Assembly (NCBI RefSeq): GCF_039538365.1
Contig: NZ_BAABCA010000005.1
Span: 372,001-436,000, forward strand
Length of the DNA stretch: 64,000 bases
Direction of reading: 5' to 3'
Source of the DNA: Postechiella marina
Lineage (GTDB): Bacteria; Bacteroidota; Bacteroidia; Flavobacteriales; Flavobacteriaceae
Within the stretch, counting starts at the first letter, position 1. The number at the start of each line of letters is the position of its first letter. Below the pieces are notes generated by a model. The model was not told where the DNA came from. It did not search any database and was given only the letters and a program-made list of their open reading frames with translations. The position numbers and the translations under genes are program-made. Below, piece after piece: positions 61,897 through 64,000 of the stretch.

Positions 61897-63315
61897 CTAG
61901 TTTACATTTATTTTAATAACCTCTTCTCTTTCATCTTTATTACGAAGTGAAAAAGAAACATTAGTCATGTCTAAATTTTTAATATGTCTGGCAAACAAAC
62001 CATATGCAGGTGTAGCACCTAATTTTGTAAACTCTGGATACTCTTCAATATTTTCTGGCACTACAACTTTAGCATCTTCTTTTGTTCCGCCTCCAGGCAA
62101 ATTAATTTTAATATTTTCTATAGAAATATGCCCTAAATTATGATTTGGAGTTCCTGAGAAAAAGAATCCTGTAGCTGCTTTAACTCTTAAATCTTCTTTA
62201 TTAGTTACTTTGGCTTCAATATTTCTAATAGTAACATTATTTATACTTCCTACTGGTTTTCTATCAGCATTTCTATAAACTAAACGACGCTCACATAAAC
62301 GGATAAAGATTGGCATTTCTACATTTTCCATTTTAATATTTTCTATTAAAATATTATCTATGTTTGCACCATCTGCACTTAAAATTTTAATTCCACCTCC
62401 AGTTGTATCATGAACATAACAATCTCTTACAGTAATGTTTTTAAAATCTCCCATAGATTCTGTTCCAAATTTTATAGCGCCCCAATTACTTTTTAATTTA
62501 CAATCGTAAACTTCAATATTCGTAGTTGGTTTTGGACTCGTAGATTTAAAACAAATAGCATCGTCTCCGGAGTCTATAGTTGTGTTTCTAATTACGCCAT
62601 TGGTACTAGAGTCTATGTCTATTGCATCATTATTCTTATTTGCATGGCTATGAATATCAATCCCATTAACCTCAAAATTATTACACTCTAAAAAATGTAA
62701 GGTCCATGCTGCAGGTTGACGTAAATGAATATCAATAAGTTTTACATTTTTTGATCGTACCATTCGCACCAAAAAGGGTCTATTAGATGTTCGTATAGTG
62801 CTACTTACATACTTATTAGTTTTAGACACTAAACCAGTTAAATCTGGTTTTGCTAATGTAATCCCTAACTTTTTTACCGTTGCCTTAATGTTTTTAGGGG
62901 TAAACATTTCTCCCTGGCCATTAATAGTACCTTTTCCAGATATTATAGTGTTTTCTACATCTATAGCGCCTATAAAGCATTGCCCCCTATATTGCCCTGT
63001 TGCATCGATAAATGGTTCTACCGGAGGAAAATCGTTAGGGTTTGTACTTGCTAAAAGCGTTGCGCCTTCTGCAACTTTAAAATTCACGTTATCTTTTAAT
63101 AAAATAGTTCCAGATAAATACGTTCCATCTGTAACTAAAACCGTACCGCCTCCTGCTTTATTACAATCGTCTATAGCTTGTTGAATAGCTTTAGTGTTAA
63201 GCGTTGTTTTATTACCTACTGCACCATAATCTCTAACATCCCAAACAGTTTTAGTTTTGCACGACACTAAGGATATGATAACTAGTGAAAATAAATAGGT
63301 TTTAATTTTTCTCAT
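61897..63315 (-). CDS. GH28-like right-handed beta-helix lipoprotein
   Basis: Lipoprotein of about 472 residues. The ATG at 63315 was chosen over one 36 nt upstream because it starts the lipoprotein signal MRKIKTYLFSLVIISLVSC. WDVRDYGAVGNKTTLNTKAI and repeated IENI/VRDC coils build a pectate-type beta helix. NNDAIDID (about 228-235) and SGDD (about 249-252) match two of the four GH28 motifs. The third (GHG) reads NWG, without His, and the fourth (RIK) reads GIK. It may be an exo-acting GH28 with other specificity or another beta-helix glycosidase. It starts the 53.1-63.3 kb run. Confidence 0.75.
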   Translation of the reverse strand: MRKIKTYLFSLVIISLVSCKTKTVWDVRDYGAVGNKTTLNTKAIQQAIDDCNKAGGGTVLVTDGTYLSGTILLKDNVNFKVAEGATLLASTNPNDFPPVEPFIDATGQYRGQCFIGAIDVENTIISGKGTINGQGEMFTPKNIKATVKKLGITLAKPDLTGLVSKTNKYVSSTIRTSNRPFLVRMVRSKNVKLIDIHLRQPAAWTLHFLECNNFEVNGIDIHSHANKNNDAIDIDSSTNGVIRNTTIDSGDDAICFKSTSPKPTTNIEVYDCKLKSNWGAIKFGTESMGDFKNITVRDCYVHDTTGGGIKILSADGANIDNILIENIKMENVEMPIFIRLCERRLVYRNADRKPVGSINNVTIRNIEAKVTNKEDLRVKAATGFFFSGTPNHNLGHISIENIKINLPGGGTKEDAKVVVPENIEEYPEFTKLGATPAYGLFARHIKNLDMTNVSFSLRNKDEREEVIKINVN

Positions 63316-63432
63316 CTTAAAATACTTTTCTAATTTATTGTATACATACAAATAAAAGCATAGTACGATTAAAAAGAAGGTAAAGAAAAGGGGTAAGAAA
63401 AAGGTTAAATTACTATAAAGCCCATATGTTGC
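63316..63432. promoter_or_regulatory. Promoter region with three phased GGTAA repeats
   Basis: GGTAA at 63379-63383 and 63392-63396 and GGTTAA at 63403-63408 are direct repeats spaced 13 and 11 bp, in a purine-rich stretch between the partial SARP gene and the beta-helix gene it precedes. SARP regulators are known to bind direct repeats of about 11 bp. Low complexity makes chance possible. Confidence 0.35.
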
Positions 63433-64000
63433 TTAATTAAGCATACAATCTTCAAAAGAGACACTAAGGTTTTCGTTAAGTGTTTCTTTATAATTTAAAA
63501 CAAACGTTTTGTATCTATTAAGAGCCAATTGTTTTTCATTTAAACCTAATAAAGCGGTAATTTGATACTTTAAAGCCATCTCTGATAACGGATCGATACT
63601 TAACCATAACCTAGCACTTTTTCTTAATATTTTCCAATGCTTATTATTTAAAGCTGTTAGGCATAACTCCCTTACTTTCTCTAAATGTTGCTCGTTAAGT
63701 TGTAAAATAATATTATCGAAATTTTTATCTTTTAAAGGTCTGCATAGTTGTAGGTTTTTATAGGGGTAATTTACAACCAAATTAATAGAATGATTATTAT
63801 AAAAAACAGTATCGACAAAAACACCATCTTTAATATCAAACTTCCATTTTCTGTTCTGATAATTTAAAGAAAGTCCATCGAAATTTTTTAAAATTTTTCT
63901 GAGACGATGCATGTTTGTGCCTCTGTTATTTTTTTGCTGCGAAACGCTCTCTGTTTCCCACAAAATATCTGAAAGTTCTGCAGAACTAATATATCTTTTT
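63433..64000 (-). CDS. SARP-type regulator, C-terminal part (cut by right edge)
   Basis: The reading frame runs without a stop to the right edge; 188 codons are visible. RYISSAELSDILWETESV, NNRGTNMHRLRKILKN and LNYQNRKWKFDI align with KGIKTSELTGLLWEG, NNRGVSFNALKKTL and VVYKNKLWKIEF of the receptor at 50533-53037, and the BTAD-like tail follows in both. It is therefore the C-terminus of a second such regulator; the TTG at 63963 is an internal codon, not a start. It lies 117 bp upstream of the minus run that begins with the beta-helix gene, in the same orientation, and probably controls it. Confidence 0.75.
   Translation of the reverse strand, partial: KRYISSAELSDILWETESVSQQKNNRGTNMHRLRKILKNFDGLSLNYQNRKWKFDIKDGVFVDTVFYNNHSINLVVNYPYKNLQLCRPLKDKNFDNIILQLNEQHLEKVRELCLTALNNKHWKILRKSARLWLSIDPLSEMALKYQITALLGLNEKQLALNRYKTFVLNYKETLNENLSVSFEDCMLN

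Noticed and set aside
63433..63963. Treating 63963 (TTG) as the start of a small regulator
   Set aside because: The frame continues upstream to the window edge and the added residues align with the SARP winged helix of 50533-53037, so it is a partial larger gene.

Overview
The window comes from a low-GC Bacteroidota, most likely a marine member of the Flavobacteriaceae. The reasons are the AT-rich genes with Bacteroidota-style signal peptides and lipoboxes, a type IX secretion tail on one large enzyme, the lack of clear Shine-Dalgarno sequences, and the very dense set of secreted sulfatases and glycosidases typical of algal-polysaccharide degraders. No SusC/SusD pair, transporter, sugar kinase or sulfatase-maturation gene lies in the window, so this is the hydrolase part of a larger locus.

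Nearly all minus-strand genes belong to the catabolic locus. It has 18 complete S1 (formylglycine) sulfatases, one cut by the left edge and one truncated remnant. With them are three GH29 fucosidase/L-galactosidase-type enzymes, a GH16 of agarase/porphyranase appearance, a GH117-like enzyme, a GH43/GH32-like propeller protein, a GH105 fused to a BNR_4 propeller, a GH28-like beta-helix protein, a 12-Asp-box propeller protein with a T9SS tail and a small jelly-roll protein. The genes form tightly packed runs: 1-10.8 kb, 12.1-21.7 kb, 23.6-32.6 kb, 44.7-50.2 kb and 53.1-63.3 kb. GH16, GH117, GH29 and an S1_11-like sulfatase together suggest a highly sulfated red-algal galactan of agar/porphyran type; a fucose- or uronate-containing sulfated glycan is the main alternative.

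Three complete plus-strand regulators, and a fourth partial regulator on the minus strand, sit between or at the ends of the runs. All three complete ones are membrane proteins: an acidobacterial-type N-terminal DNA-binding protein (10,988), a TPR/LuxR-HTH protein (21,952), and a PLC-like/LamG/TM/SARP receptor (50,533). The partial one is the C-terminus of a second SARP protein (63,433 to the right edge). The gaps beside them carry direct repeats phased at 10-13 bp, which are candidate operators.

A plus-strand block at 32.9-44.6 kb interrupts the catabolic locus and is unrelated to it. Its first part (33.74-39.81 kb) looks like an integron-type cassette array: four cassettes in one orientation, separated by imperfect palindromes whose ends resemble attC cores, and a first cassette bounded by a perfect 10-nt complementary pair. 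The cargo is a DUF2971 protein, a two-gene prokaryotic Argonaute system (catalytically dead long pAgo plus a PD-(D/E)XK nuclease), a methyltransferase-like protein and a hypothetical protein. The rest of the block holds DUF418, pentapeptide-repeat, AraC, VOC, DUF1963-like and DUF6892-like genes.

The observations most worth following are the Argonaute operon in an attC-like cassette array, the hybrid transmembrane SARP receptors, and three sulfatases with non-canonical formylglycine motifs (CATTR, CATSR, CSPSH).
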